A stretch of 64,000 bases of DNA from Lysinibacillus sp. G4S2 (GCF_030348505.1 NZ_JAUCFJ010000002.1:3104001-3168000), one strand, 5' to 3'. Shown: positions 35,550 to 44,068, counted from the first letter of the stretch. Notes: generated from the letters alone by a model not told the origin. Translations and numbers: made by a program.

Positions 35550-36317
35550 GTGCCTTTCGATTTAGATGTAAACATTTTTCTCATTCTTATCTTTTTTGGT
35601 TTTCTAGCCGCATTTATCGATTCTGTTGTAGGTGGCGGCGGGCTTATTTCATTACCAGCACTCATGTTTGTTGGTCTACCACCATCTACGGCCGTGGCTA
35701 CCAATAAATTAGCGGGTACAATGGGGTCACTAACAAGCACTTTGACTTTTTATCGCTCTGGAAAATTGGATATTAAATCCGTTTATAAATTGTTCCCGTT
35801 TGCTTTTATAGGTTCAATGATTGGTGCATGGATTGTCCATCTGATGGATCCTAGCGTTCTAAAACCACTAATGCTTGTCATGCTAGCCGCCGTAGCTATT
35901 TACACTATTTTCAAAAAAGACTGGGGTAGCATTTCTACTCATAAAAAATTGACACCTAAACGTTACGCAATTTTTGTGGCGACCATTACCTTAATTGGGT
36001 TCTATGATGGCTTTTTAGGTCCAGGGGCAGGCTCATTTCTACTGTTTACTTTTTTAATAGTTGGCTTTGACTTTTTAAAATCAGCAGGCAATGCCAAATT
36101 TTTAAATTTCGCAAGTAATATCGCCGCCCTTCTTATGTTTATATACTTAGGGCAAATAAATTATGCCTATGGTTTACCGATGGGACTTGCACAAATTGCT
36201 GGAGCAATTGTTGGTTCTAAATTTGCCATTAAACGTGGTAGCGGGTATGTACGCAAATTATTTATCGTAGTGACAATTCTATTACTCTTGAAAAATACAT
36301 ATGATTATTTTTCATAA
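35550..36317 (+). CDS. TauE/SafE family membrane transporter (YfcA-like)
   Basis: A membrane protein of 255 residues with about eight helices, of the TauE/SafE family implicated in export or import of sulfite, sulfoacetate and related anions. Both family repeats are visible: FLAAFIDSVVGGGGLISLPALMF at about 18-40 and ATNKLAGTMGSLTSTLTFYRSG at about 50-71 in the first half; GFYDGFLGPGAGSFLLF at about 150-166 and SAGNAKFLNFASNIAALLMF at about 176-195 in the second. GTG start. Monocistronic. The true substrate cannot be told. Confidence 0.9.
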   Translation: MPFDLDVNIFLILIFFGFLAAFIDSVVGGGGLISLPALMFVGLPPSTAVATNKLAGTMGSLTSTLTFYRSGKLDIKSVYKLFPFAFIGSMIGAWIVHLMDPSVLKPLMLVMLAAVAIYTIFKKDWGSISTHKKLTPKRYAIFVATITLIGFYDGFLGPGAGSFLLFTFLIVGFDFLKSAGNAKFLNFASNIAALLMFIYLGQINYAYGLPMGLAQIAGAIVGSKFAIKRGSGYVRKLFIVVTILLLLKNTYDYFS

Positions 36318-36348
36318 TTAATTCGTTCTATCTATACAGTGAAACTTG

Positions 36349-36381
36349 AATCAGTGGAGGGTTCTTCATCCCTCACTGATT
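36349..36381 (+). terminator. Terminator of the TauE-type gene; part of a dispersed hairpin family
   Basis: AATCAGTGGAGGG pairs with CCCTCACTGATT. The wider segment 36340-36430 matches 45691-45770 (TGAAACTT before, TCACCAATTGG-like after) and carries a second short hairpin, ACGGGCGGG with CCCG. Confidence 0.75.
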
Positions 36382-36549
36382 ATTCGTCTTCACCAATTGG
36401 AATGATACGGGCGGGAGTTTTACTGCCCGTTTTTGCGGGATACAACTTATCTAATACTTGAGGTAAGTTTTTTATTGTTATCAACTTTTTCTCCCCTTTG
36501 GCACGTCTAGTAGTTGTATACAAATTGAAAATGTTAAAAAGGAGCTTCT

Positions 36550-37074
36550 TTGGACATGAAAAAACGAAATGCATTTCAACATGAAGAAATATTTGTCCAG
36601 TTTATTCGCGAACAGAAAGAACGTTTTTATTTGCTCGCGTATAACTATACGAAAAATGAACAGGACGCACTTGATGTTGTACAAGATAGTATTCAAAAAG
36701 CAATGCTTTCACTTGATCGACTAGAAAATGTCGAGTATATGAAAAGCTGGTTTTATAAAATCGTCGTACGTACAGCTATTGATTTTTTACGTAAGCATAA
36801 ACGCTTACAGGTGACAGACGATGATACATTGCAATATTTAACACCTGCACAAGAGGATGTCTACGAAAACGTTGATTTAGAGCATGCGTTAGAGGAGTTA
36901 CCTCAAATGTATCGTGAAGTTGTCATTTTACACTATTTTGAAGATTTAAAGCTCGCTGATGTAGCTAATATCCTTAACATTAAGCTAAGTACAGCAAAGT
37001 CTCGCCTTTATAAAGCGTTAAAACTCTTAAAAATCCAAATGCAAGATGTGAAGGGAGAAACAGCACATGGATGA
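36550..37074 (+). CDS. sigV: ECF sigma factor, SigV type
   Basis: A 174-residue extracytoplasmic-function sigma factor. Region 2 is at about 28-90 (RFYLLAYNYTKNEQDALDVV, then MKSWFYKIVVRTAIDFLRKH), and region 4 helix-turn-helix at about 115-165 (ALEELPQMYREVVILHYFED, then LADVANILNIKLSTAKSRLY). The downstream partner is an RsiV-like anti-sigma factor, so this is most likely SigV, which in B. subtilis answers lysozyme. A TTG start is 5 nt after AAGGAG; an ATG two codons on is equally possible. An ECF-like AAC and CGTC pair at 36483 and 36504 is spaced 2 nt too far to call. Confidence 0.88.
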   Translation: MDMKKRNAFQHEEIFVQFIREQKERFYLLAYNYTKNEQDALDVVQDSIQKAMLSLDRLENVEYMKSWFYKIVVRTAIDFLRKHKRLQVTDDDTLQYLTPAQEDVYENVDLEHALEELPQMYREVVILHYFEDLKLADVANILNIKLSTAKSRLYKALKLLKIQMQDVKGETAHG

Positions 37075-37954
37075 AAAATTACAACAATTAGAAAAACAAT
37101 ATAATGAAATACCTATTCCAAAAGAACTTGATTTTGTCGTTGAAAAAGCACTTAAGCAAGGCAAAAAGAAGAGAAAAAACCGAGCACCACAATGGTTACT
37201 TGGATCTGCAGCAGCTGCAATGCTTTTTACAGTTAGTTTAAATGTCAGTCCCGCAATGGCACGAACACTTTCAGAAATTCCTGTAGTTGGTAGCATCGTA
37301 AAAGTATTAACATGGACTGAATATGAAGTAAAAGAAGAAACTTATGATGCTGACATTAAAGTACCTGCTATTGAAAACTTAGAAAATAAAGATCTTGCAA
37401 ATACTTTAAATGAAAAATACCGTTCAGAAGGTAAGGCTCTATATGATGCTTTTGTTTCAGACGTTCAATATGTAAAGGGACAAGGAGGTGGACATGTAGG
37501 GATAGATAGCGGTTATGAAATCAAAACAGATAATGACCAGATCTTATCGATTGGCCGTTATACCGTCAATACAGTTGGATCGTCTTCTACAACTATGCAA
37601 TACGATACAATTGATAAAAAAGAAGAAATATTAATTACATTGCCGATGCTATTTAAAGATGATAATTATATTAAATCTATCAGTGAAAACATTAAGGAAC
37701 AAATGCGTGAACAAGTTGCATCCGACCCGGATAAAGTGTTCTGGGTAAAAGGAGGAGGCATTCCTGACGAAGAACTTTTTGACGACTTTAAAGCTATTAA
37801 AGCTGACCAGCAGTTCTACATTTCCGATAAAGGCAAGCTTGTTATTTCTTTCGATAAATACGAAGTAGCACCAGGAGCAATGGGCCTATTGGAATTCGAA
37901 ATCCCAACTGACGTCCTAAAAAATGATCTTGTAAGTTCTAAATATATTCATTAA
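37067..37954 (+). CDS. rsiV: RsiV-type anti-sigma factor with DUF3298 sensor domain
   Basis: A 295-residue membrane protein that holds its sigma factor at the membrane. The cytoplasmic part (about 1-42) starts MDEKLQQLEKQYNEIPIPKE. One membrane helix lies at about 43-63 (WLLGSAAAAMLFTVSL). The outside part contains the DUF4163/DUF3298 fold (about 85-290, with QILSIGRYTVNTVGSSSTTM and FYISDKGKLVISFDKYEVAPG). In RsiV this domain binds lysozyme and triggers signal-peptidase then RasP cleavage. It overlaps sigV by 8 bp, so they are co-translated. No oatA or dlt gene is adjacent. Confidence 0.88.
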   Translation: MDEKLQQLEKQYNEIPIPKELDFVVEKALKQGKKKRKNRAPQWLLGSAAAAMLFTVSLNVSPAMARTLSEIPVVGSIVKVLTWTEYEVKEETYDADIKVPAIENLENKDLANTLNEKYRSEGKALYDAFVSDVQYVKGQGGGHVGIDSGYEIKTDNDQILSIGRYTVNTVGSSSTTMQYDTIDKKEEILITLPMLFKDDNYIKSISENIKEQMREQVASDPDKVFWVKGGGIPDEELFDDFKAIKADQQFYISDKGKLVISFDKYEVAPGAMGLLEFEIPTDVLKNDLVSSKYIH

Positions 37955-37986
37955 TCATTTTGCTAAAAATATAGTACCAAAACACG

Positions 37987-38026
37987 AGGTATTTGACGAT
38001 AAATTGTCAAATACCTTGCTTTTTTA
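37987..38026 (+). terminator. Terminator of the sigV-rsiV operon
   Basis: AGGTATTTGAC pairs with GTCAAATACCT around 8 nt, followed by TTTTTT. Confidence 0.85.
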
Positions 38027-38136
38027 TGTATCAATCACTCTTTAAATTCGCCTTTTAAGAGGAGACTGCCATGCTTATAATCCTCTCACTTTTTGTCTAA
38101 GCTAAAATGTATCAATTAACGTTAGAGGGTTTTCAT

Positions 38137-39261
38137 ATGAAAGGCTTAGGATCAATTAGTATTTTACACGTTGTCTTCTTATCCATGACTGTCATTGGCT
38201 TAAAAAATCACGTGACAATTATTCCCCCGCTACTTGATGCTGCTGGAAGGGATGGATGGATATCTGTACTAATGGCCGCAGCTATACTATTCTTTTGGCT
38301 ATTTGTTTTAGTTTATATTCAAAAAAAGACAAATCAGGAACCTATCAGGGACTGGTTAGATGGAAAAATTGGAAAAATCGGCTCCACAATCATCATTTAT
38401 AGTATAGCAATATTTTTACTCATCCTCTCTGCTTTTACGATGGTTGAAACATTGCAATGGGTGAACACAACATTTTTACCTCAAACTCCAGTCATAATAC
38501 TATTAATCATTTATACAGTTCTTTGTCTTTTACTCGTTACAACAAGTTTACAAACCATTGCTATTTTAAATGTCTTTGTATTATTCGGTGTAGTAGTCTT
38601 TGGATTTTTTGTCGCATTTACAAATTTACAAGTAAAAGAATACGGGTTATTACGTCCGTTTTTCGAGCATGGATTCAATCCTATTATGAAAGGGATGATT
38701 TATCCGGCTTCAGGATATATTGAACTATTTATGCTTTTATTTTTACAACATCAATTTAAAGAGCGTATTCGTTGGTATCAATTTGGCATCATGCTTTTCA
38801 TTTTAATGGGGCTGACTTTAGGACCGCTTATCGGTGCAATTACAGAATTTGGTCCAACCGAAGCTGCAAAGCAAAGATATCCGGCTTACGAGGAATGGGG
38901 TCTAGTATCGATTGGTCGCTATATTGAGCATCTTGACTTTTTCTCTATTTACCAATGGCTTACTGGAACATTTATACGAGTTGGCTTCCTTTTATATATT
39001 ACAGCGGATTTATTGAAAATGACTGGGGACCCGAAACGAATATGGAAAATGCTGGCTCCCCCTTTCTTTCTACTTTGTCTACCGTTAATTATTTTAAATG
39101 AAAACATACTTTTCAAGGTGAAAGGGAACTATATATTAACAGTTACTTTTATTTTCTTTTTTCTATTATCAATTTTTTTCGTACTAGTAGCTTTCTTTTC
39201 AAATAAGTCTTCAAAAAAGGGGAAGCCTGACAAACAAGAAATGGAAAGTGGTGAATCATAA
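38137..39261 (+). CDS. Spore germination permease, GerAB/GerKB type (subunit B)
   Basis: The APC-superfamily transporter-like subunit that binds the germinant in GerA-type receptors. 374 residues, ten predicted helices. Family texture is clear: ISILHVVFLSMTVIGLKNHV at the N-terminus, AIFLLILSAFTMVETLQWVN at about 91-110, and EHLDFFSIYQWLTGTFIRVGFLLYITADLL at about 267-296. ATG at 38137 has AGAGGG 7 nt upstream; the in-frame ATG ten codons earlier has none. It precedes subunit A, the reverse of the usual A-B-C or A-C-B order, and overlaps it by one base. Confidence 0.88.
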   Translation: MKGLGSISILHVVFLSMTVIGLKNHVTIIPPLLDAAGRDGWISVLMAAAILFFWLFVLVYIQKKTNQEPIRDWLDGKIGKIGSTIIIYSIAIFLLILSAFTMVETLQWVNTTFLPQTPVIILLIIYTVLCLLLVTTSLQTIAILNVFVLFGVVVFGFFVAFTNLQVKEYGLLRPFFEHGFNPIMKGMIYPASGYIELFMLLFLQHQFKERIRWYQFGIMLFILMGLTLGPLIGAITEFGPTEAAKQRYPAYEEWGLVSIGRYIEHLDFFSIYQWLTGTFIRVGFLLYITADLLKMTGDPKRIWKMLAPPFFLLCLPLIILNENILFKVKGNYILTVTFIFFFLLSIFFVLVAFFSNKSSKKGKPDKQEMESGES

Positions 39262-40739
39262 TGCCTCAGCAGGAGAAGGCTATAGATCTAAACACCTTAA
39301 AAAAACTATTTCAAAAATCAGCAGATATTCAATTTCAGGAATATACATTTAATCAACAAAAGGTTCAATTCATAACCTGTGATGCGATGATAGACCAACA
39401 CCTGCTCAACGAAGTCATTATTCGGCGTATCCAATTTCTTTATGATCATTTAGCTGATACATCCTTTGAAGAAAATGTTACCAATCAACTTCATATTCCG
39501 ACTCTTCAAAAAGTCAAAGATAAAGAAGAAGCCATTACCTTTGTATATACTGGTTTTTTATTGCTTTATTTTGAAGAAGAAGGACTTTTATATGCTAGTA
39601 ATATTGCTAAAAAGCCTAACCGAAATCCAGAAGAAACGAGAATGGAGGTTCTCGTTAAGGGTCCAAGGGATAATTTTATTGAAGATATTCGCATCAACAT
39701 TGCACTGTTGCGCAAACGTTTACCTACGAATTCATTTTGTGTAGAAAAAGTGGAAGTAGGAAAACGTTCAAAAACAACCGTGGCCATTCTTTATTTTGAT
39801 GATATTGTCGATATGGATATTTTACACGGAATAAAAAAGCAACTGGCATCTGTAGATACAGATATTGTCTTTAGTGGAGATATATTAATGGAGCGAATTA
39901 ATAAAAACTCCAAACTGTTCCCAAAATTCGATTATACAGGGCGGCCTGATTATGCTATTCAGGCTCTAATTAGAGGTCGTTTTCTCATTCTCGTCGATGG
40001 TGTAGCATATGCCGTCGTCACACCTGTAAATTTATTTTTATTACTAAAATCTGCAGAAGATAATGAATATCCTGTTATTTTCAGTTCTATCGAACGACTT
40101 TTGAGGATTTTGGGGATTTTAATTGGTTTACTGTTGCCTGCATTTTGGCTCTCTTTAACGACTTATCACCAAAATCAACTGCCATTTCAGCTTTTAGCAA
40201 CAGTTGTACAAGCCAAAACAGGTCTACCCCTCCCCTCCTCTCTCGAAATGCTACTAATGCTATTAATGTTTGAATTGTTTCGTGAAGCCGGTTTACGTCT
40301 GCCTTCCGTTATTGGAGGTACGATAAGCGTTGTTGGTGGTTTAATTATTGGTGATGCAGCCATTCGCGCAGGTGTGACAAGTCCAGAAATGATTGTAGTT
40401 ATTGCTATCTCTACCATTGCATCATTTACTCTCGTTAACCAATCTCTTGTCACAACTATCAGTATTTTGCGTATTGCTTTCATTCTTGCCAGTGCATTTT
40501 TGGGTTTATTTGGATTTTTTATATCCCTTTACCTCACACTTCTTTATTTATGTAATATCCGAATCTATGGTTACTCTTACATGAATCTTGCAACAGATTT
40601 AAATTGGTCAACTATAAAAAAATCGCTCTTCCGCTTATCAGCAAAAAGCTACACTGAGCGTAATAAAGCACTTGCACCTCAAGATTCCACTCGTACCTCT
40701 AAAACAGTGAGAAGCAATGAAGGAAAAAACAGACAATAA
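39261..40739 (+). CDS. Spore germination protein, GerAA/GerKA type (subunit A)
   Basis: 492 residues. The N-terminal soluble domain (about 1-245) carries TFVYTGFLLLYFEEEGLLYASN and VEVLVKGPRDNFIEDIRINIALLRKRLPT, the standard GerA block RxRDxFxExxxxNxxLLRxR. The membrane part (about 245-460) includes RFLILVDGVAYAVVTPVNLF and RLPSVIGGTISVVGGLIIGDAAI. GerA subunits act in the spore inner membrane as an ion channel with the B subunit. TAATG coupling joins it to the upstream B gene. No GerC lipoprotein gene follows; a terminator and an opposing ABC gene come next. Confidence 0.9.
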   Translation: MPQQEKAIDLNTLKKLFQKSADIQFQEYTFNQQKVQFITCDAMIDQHLLNEVIIRRIQFLYDHLADTSFEENVTNQLHIPTLQKVKDKEEAITFVYTGFLLLYFEEEGLLYASNIAKKPNRNPEETRMEVLVKGPRDNFIEDIRINIALLRKRLPTNSFCVEKVEVGKRSKTTVAILYFDDIVDMDILHGIKKQLASVDTDIVFSGDILMERINKNSKLFPKFDYTGRPDYAIQALIRGRFLILVDGVAYAVVTPVNLFLLLKSAEDNEYPVIFSSIERLLRILGILIGLLLPAFWLSLTTYHQNQLPFQLLATVVQAKTGLPLPSSLEMLLMLLMFELFREAGLRLPSVIGGTISVVGGLIIGDAAIRAGVTSPEMIVVIAISTIASFTLVNQSLVTTISILRIAFILASAFLGLFGFFISLYLTLLYLCNIRIYGYSYMNLATDLNWSTIKKSLFRLSAKSYTERNKALAPQDSTRTSKTVRSNEGKNRQ

Positions 40740-40741
40740 GA

Positions 40742-40782
40742 AATATCCCCTCAAATGAGCGTTTCAATTTGAGAGGATATTT
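40742..40782. terminator. Bidirectional terminator between the ger pair and the ABC exporter
   Basis: ATATCCCCTCAAAT pairs with ATTTGAGAGGATAT; it lies between convergent genes ending at 40739 and 40803. Confidence 0.8.
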
Positions 40783-40802
40783 CAATTTAAGTGATGCCAT
40801 TT

Positions 40803-42560
40803 TTAGTTCAATTCAACATATTTCTCCACGGATGGTTCTTCTTGTCCTTTACGAAACTGAATATGATGGAGCTTAGCGAAAATTCCATTTTGTGCAACAA
40901 GTTCATCATAAGTACCATCTTCTTCAATTCCATTTGGTGTGACGACTAAGACTCGATCAGCATTGCGGATGGTTGCCAGCCGATGGGCAATAACTAAAGT
41001 TGTTCGATTTTCAGCAAGCTCTGTTAATGACTGTTGAATAATCATCTCTGTTTCTGTATCCAAAGCAGATGTTGCTTCGTCTAAAATTAAAATAGGTGGA
41101 TTTTTTAAAAACATTCGAGCAATGGCAATTCGTTGCTTTTGTCCACCGGAAAGCTTTAAGCCACGCTCCCCGATTTGTGTCTCGTAACCATTGGGAAGCT
41201 CTGCTATAAATGCCTCTAAATGTGCCTTTTTAGCCGCCTCACGAATTTCTTCGTCACTAGCACCTAATTTCCCATAGGCAATATTTTCTCGAATAGTACC
41301 TGTAAATAAAAAGACATCCTGCTGTACAATACCAATTTGAGAACGTAAAGAAGACTGTGTCATATTTCGTACATCAATCCCATCAATCGTAATGGCCCCA
41401 CTACTTACTTCATAGAACCTCGGAATTAAAGAACAAATCGTTGTTTTACCCGCTCCGGATTGTCCAACAAATGCAATCGTTTGTCCAGCATGTACGTCAA
41501 AGGAAATATCCGTTAACACAGTTTGTGATGTATCATAATTGAAATGAACATTGTTAAATGAAATATCTCCATAAAGATGTGTAACAGACTTTGCTCCTTC
41601 ACGATCTTGAATTTCTGGTTCCTGTTCTATTAACTCACGGAAGCGTTTAAAGCCAGCCATCCCCTTTGGATAAAGCTCTAGCAATGCACTAATTTTATCG
41701 ATTGGTTTAATGAGGACATTTGTATACAAAACAAAGCTTACTAGCTCACCATAAGATAATTTTCCATTAAAGCTCAGCCATGCCCCAACAACAAGCACTA
41801 CTAACGTTAACAAACGTGTCATCATATAAATACTAGAGTGTGTTCCTGCCATAATTTTATAAGCATACAATTTGGCAGAGCGGAAAAAGCCGTTTTGCTC
41901 CTTAAAGCGTTCAATTTCAAAAGCTTCATTTGTAAAGGATTTGACGACGCGTACACCAGATACACTATCCTCTACACGGCCATTCACATCAGCGATTTTC
42001 CCATACATTGTTTTCCATGCATTGTTCATTTTGATATTACTAAATGTAACAAGCCATGTTAAAAACGGCACCATAATTGTGGCAATTAATGCTAGTGTTG
42101 GATTAACATTAAACATAATAGTAAAGGCCCCAACAAACGTCATAATCGCGATAAATAAATCCTCAGGCCCATGATGTGCAAACTCCCCGATATCAAATAA
42201 ATCATTCGTAATACGGCTCATAATATGACCTGTTTTCGTATTATCAAAAAACCGGAATGATTGACGCTGAACATGGGTAAATAACTCCTGTCGCATATCT
42301 GTCTCGATATTAATACCTAGTTTATGTCCTAAGTAGTTGACGATAAAGTTAAGGACTGTACTAAGTACATAAACAAGTAATAATAACACACTTACTTTGA
42401 CAATCATGCCCCAGTCACCTGTAGGTAATAGTTCGTCTATAAACCACTGAACAGCTAGAGGAAATGCGAGTTCTAGAATTGCCACAATAATTGCGCTCGA
42501 AAAATCGATCACAAATAATCGCTTATGTGGTTTGTAATATGAAAAAAACTTTCTATACAT
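40803..42560 (-). CDS. ABC transporter, fused permease and ATPase (type IV exporter half-transporter)
   Basis: 585 residues: a six-helix exporter domain (about 1-315) and a nucleotide-binding domain (about 335-570). Walker A is VGQSGAGKTT at about 372-381, the Q-loop IGIVQQDVFLF at about 410, the signature LSGGQKQR at about 476 and Walker B PILILDEATSALD at about 492, then the H-loop VIAHRLATI. It works as a homo- or heterodimer of lipids, drugs or peptides; no partner gene is adjacent, so a homodimer is likelier. It resembles the YfiB/BmrA/MsbA group. Monocistronic, with an upstream region shared with the Mn riboswitch promoter. Confidence 0.92.
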   Translation of the reverse strand: MYRKFFSYYKPHKRLFVIDFSSAIIVAILELAFPLAVQWFIDELLPTGDWGMIVKVSVLLLLVYVLSTVLNFIVNYLGHKLGINIETDMRQELFTHVQRQSFRFFDNTKTGHIMSRITNDLFDIGEFAHHGPEDLFIAIMTFVGAFTIMFNVNPTLALIATIMVPFLTWLVTFSNIKMNNAWKTMYGKIADVNGRVEDSVSGVRVVKSFTNEAFEIERFKEQNGFFRSAKLYAYKIMAGTHSSIYMMTRLLTLVVLVVGAWLSFNGKLSYGELVSFVLYTNVLIKPIDKISALLELYPKGMAGFKRFRELIEQEPEIQDREGAKSVTHLYGDISFNNVHFNYDTSQTVLTDISFDVHAGQTIAFVGQSGAGKTTICSLIPRFYEVSSGAITIDGIDVRNMTQSSLRSQIGIVQQDVFLFTGTIRENIAYGKLGASDEEIREAAKKAHLEAFIAELPNGYETQIGERGLKLSGGQKQRIAIARMFLKNPPILILDEATSALDTETEMIIQQSLTELAENRTTLVIAHRLATIRNADRVLVVTPNGIEEDGTYDELVAQNGIFAKLHHIQFRKGQEEPSVEKYVELN

Positions 42561-42666
42561 GTATGTCTCCTCTCTATGCTGCTAAACATTTCAACTTATC
42601 TCCAATAGTACCACTTGTTCAAATTATTCGGTAAAGTATTTTTTCACCATAACTTCACATTTTTAT

Positions 42667-42694
42667 TTGCAATAAATTAGAAACATGATATAAT
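42667..42694 (+). promoter_or_regulatory. Sigma-A promoter of the Mn riboswitch-terC transcript
   Basis: TTGCAA, 16 nt, then TATAAT preceded by TGA (extended -10 TGATATAAT). Transcription would begin about 25-30 nt before the aptamer. Confidence 0.65.
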
Positions 42695-42727
42695 CCATGT
42701 ATAAAGAATTGAATAGCTTTTGACAAT

Positions 42728-42850
42728 TATGTCAAGGGGGAGTAGCTAGCAGATGTAAACAAAGCATCTGATTTCACATTCGTCATTACATGGTCCTGTA
42801 CCATCGGGTGTGAAGGCATATCTTAAATTATAAGATATTTTCTGTGTAAT
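42728..42850 (+). promoter_or_regulatory. yybP-ykoY manganese riboswitch aptamer
   Basis: The invariant elements of this class are present in order: the GGGGGAGTAGC start at about 42735, CGTCATTACATGG, and ACCATCGGGTGTGAAGGC. These form the two docked arms that hold Mn2+ in known members. It lies between a good promoter and an intrinsic terminator ahead of a terC/ykoY-type gene, the classic context. In known examples Mn2+ binding prevents termination and turns on a manganese exporter. Confidence 0.9.
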
Positions 42851-42870
42851 AAACAGTTAATTGCTTAGCA

Positions 42871-42906
42871 AGACCTTTGCCTATTTTTTAGGCAGGGGTC
42901 TTTTTC
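42871..42906 (+). terminator. Expression-platform terminator of the Mn riboswitch
   Basis: AGACCTTTGCCTA pairs with TAGGCAGGGGTCT, followed by TTTTTCTTT. It lies 76 bp before the terC start and is the likely switch point. Confidence 0.85.
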
Positions 42907-42981
42907 TTTGCCTAAAAATGCAAACAATACGTTAAAAGCAGTACATTCATTTCTGTTCTAACTACTAAGGAGGAAACAAAT

Positions 42982-43743
42982 TTGGAGGCAATTTTATTAG
43001 AATACGCATGGGTACTCATCGTATTAATCGTACTAGAAGGTTTATTAGCCGCTGATAACGCAGTCGTTATGGCCGTTATGGTTAAACATTTACCAAAGGA
43101 ACAACAGCAAAAAGCTCTATTATATGGTTTAGTGGGAGCATTTATTTTCCGCTTCGCTGCACTATTCCTTATTACAACGCTCGTTAATTTCTGGCAAATT
43201 CAAGCAATTGGTGCTGCCTACTTATTATTCATGTCTGGTAAGCATATTTATGATTCACGGAAGGCTGCACAAAACCCCGAAGAAACCCAAGAGCCTAAAA
43301 AACAATCTGGCTTCTGGATGACTGTTATGAAAGTTGAACTTGCCGACATCGCCTTTGCGGTAGATTCAATTTTAGCAGCTGTCGCAATTGCAGTAACACT
43401 ACCACATATCGGAAATTTTGATATCGGCGGTATTAATGCGGGTCAATTCGCCGTGATGTTCCTAGGTGGGATTATCGGTGTGATCATGATGCGTTTTGCG
43501 GCTCGTTGGTTCGTGTCAGTTCTTGAAAGATTCCCATCACTAGAAACAGCTGCCTTCCTAATCGTAGGCTGGGTTGGTGTAAAGCTGGCTGTTCTAGCAT
43601 TAGCACACGAAAAACTAGGTATAATTCCACATGATTTCCCACACTCAACAACGTGGACAGTTATTTTCTGGACTGTATTAATTGGTATTGCCCTTGGTGG
43701 ATATTTAGTTGGAGTGAAAAACCAAAAGAAAGATGCACAATGA
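42982..43743 (+). CDS. TerC/YkoY family membrane protein, probable Mn2+ exporter
   Basis: 253 residues, about eight helices. The family's two acidic motifs are clear: EGLLAADNAVVMAVMVKHLP at about 18-37 and KVELADIAFAVDSILAAVAIA at about 116-136. In B. subtilis the YkoY/YceF (MeeY/MeeF) proteins export manganese or metallate exoenzymes, and ykoY sits behind the same riboswitch class. TTG start, with AAGGAGG 8 nt upstream. Regulation by the Mn aptamer immediately upstream supports the metal role. Monocistronic. Confidence 0.9.
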   Translation: MEAILLEYAWVLIVLIVLEGLLAADNAVVMAVMVKHLPKEQQQKALLYGLVGAFIFRFAALFLITTLVNFWQIQAIGAAYLLFMSGKHIYDSRKAAQNPEETQEPKKQSGFWMTVMKVELADIAFAVDSILAAVAIAVTLPHIGNFDIGGINAGQFAVMFLGGIIGVIMMRFAARWFVSVLERFPSLETAAFLIVGWVGVKLAVLALAHEKLGIIPHDFPHSTTWTVIFWTVLIGIALGGYLVGVKNQKKDAQ

Positions 43744-43750
43744 TTAGTAG

Positions 43751-43788
43751 AAAAATCGCCTAGACATACCATCTTGGCGATTTTTTTT
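43751..43788 (+). terminator. Terminator of the terC-type gene
   Basis: AAAAATCGCC pairs with GGCGATTTTT, followed by TTT. Confidence 0.8.
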
Positions 43789-43838
43789 GGTTCCATACTA
43801 TTTCTCAGAGCATCCAAACCATTTAAAGATGGAGGAAA

Positions 43839-43949
43839 ATGCCCCAAACTCCTGCCGAAATACTGGCTAGTCCAGATCCTCAATGGTTTGTATCACAATT
43901 CGAAGAAGCTTGGCAGTCAATCGTCAGAAAGGAAGGGGGCATTTTGTGA
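43839..43949 (+). CDS. Small ORF, 36 residues, function unknown
   Basis: ATG preceded by GATGGAGGAAA. It encodes MPQTPAEILASPDPQWFVSQ and then FEEAWQSIVRKEGGIL: acidic-aromatic, soluble, with no membrane span. The stop overlaps the next small ORF as GTGA. Neither is in a known family. The good ribosome site and coupling are the case for it; short length is the case against. Confidence 0.4.
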   Translation: MPQTPAEILASPDPQWFVSQFEEAWQSIVRKEGGIL

Positions 43950-44068
43950 AAACTTCACATTGTCCCTTACACTTACATTTAATAAAGAACCAACTTTTGG
44001 CTCATCACCAAAAGTTGTGGATGACATTTTTAAAAATATATGCACTGTATATTGGTTGGTTGGAGTGA
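43946..44068 (+). CDS. Small ORF, 40 residues, His-rich and hydrophobic, function unknown
   Basis: GTG start overlapping the TGA of the preceding small ORF, with the very strong AAGGAAGGGGG about 6 nt upstream. It reads MKTSHCPLHLHLIKNQLLAH and then HQKLWMTFLKIYALYIGWLE: a His-rich N-terminus and an amphipathic or membrane-like C-terminal helix. The last codons run into the dispersed repeat that starts at 44059. A peptide pair with this layout could be a small regulatory or peptide-based unit, but nothing shows that. Confidence 0.4.
   Translation: MKTSHCPLHLHLIKNQLLAHHQKLWMTFLKIYALYIGWLE

Noticed and set aside
36480-36510. ECF-type autoregulatory promoter for sigV
   Set aside because: ATCAAC and CGTC are present but the spacer is 18 nt rather than about 16 and the -35 is weak.
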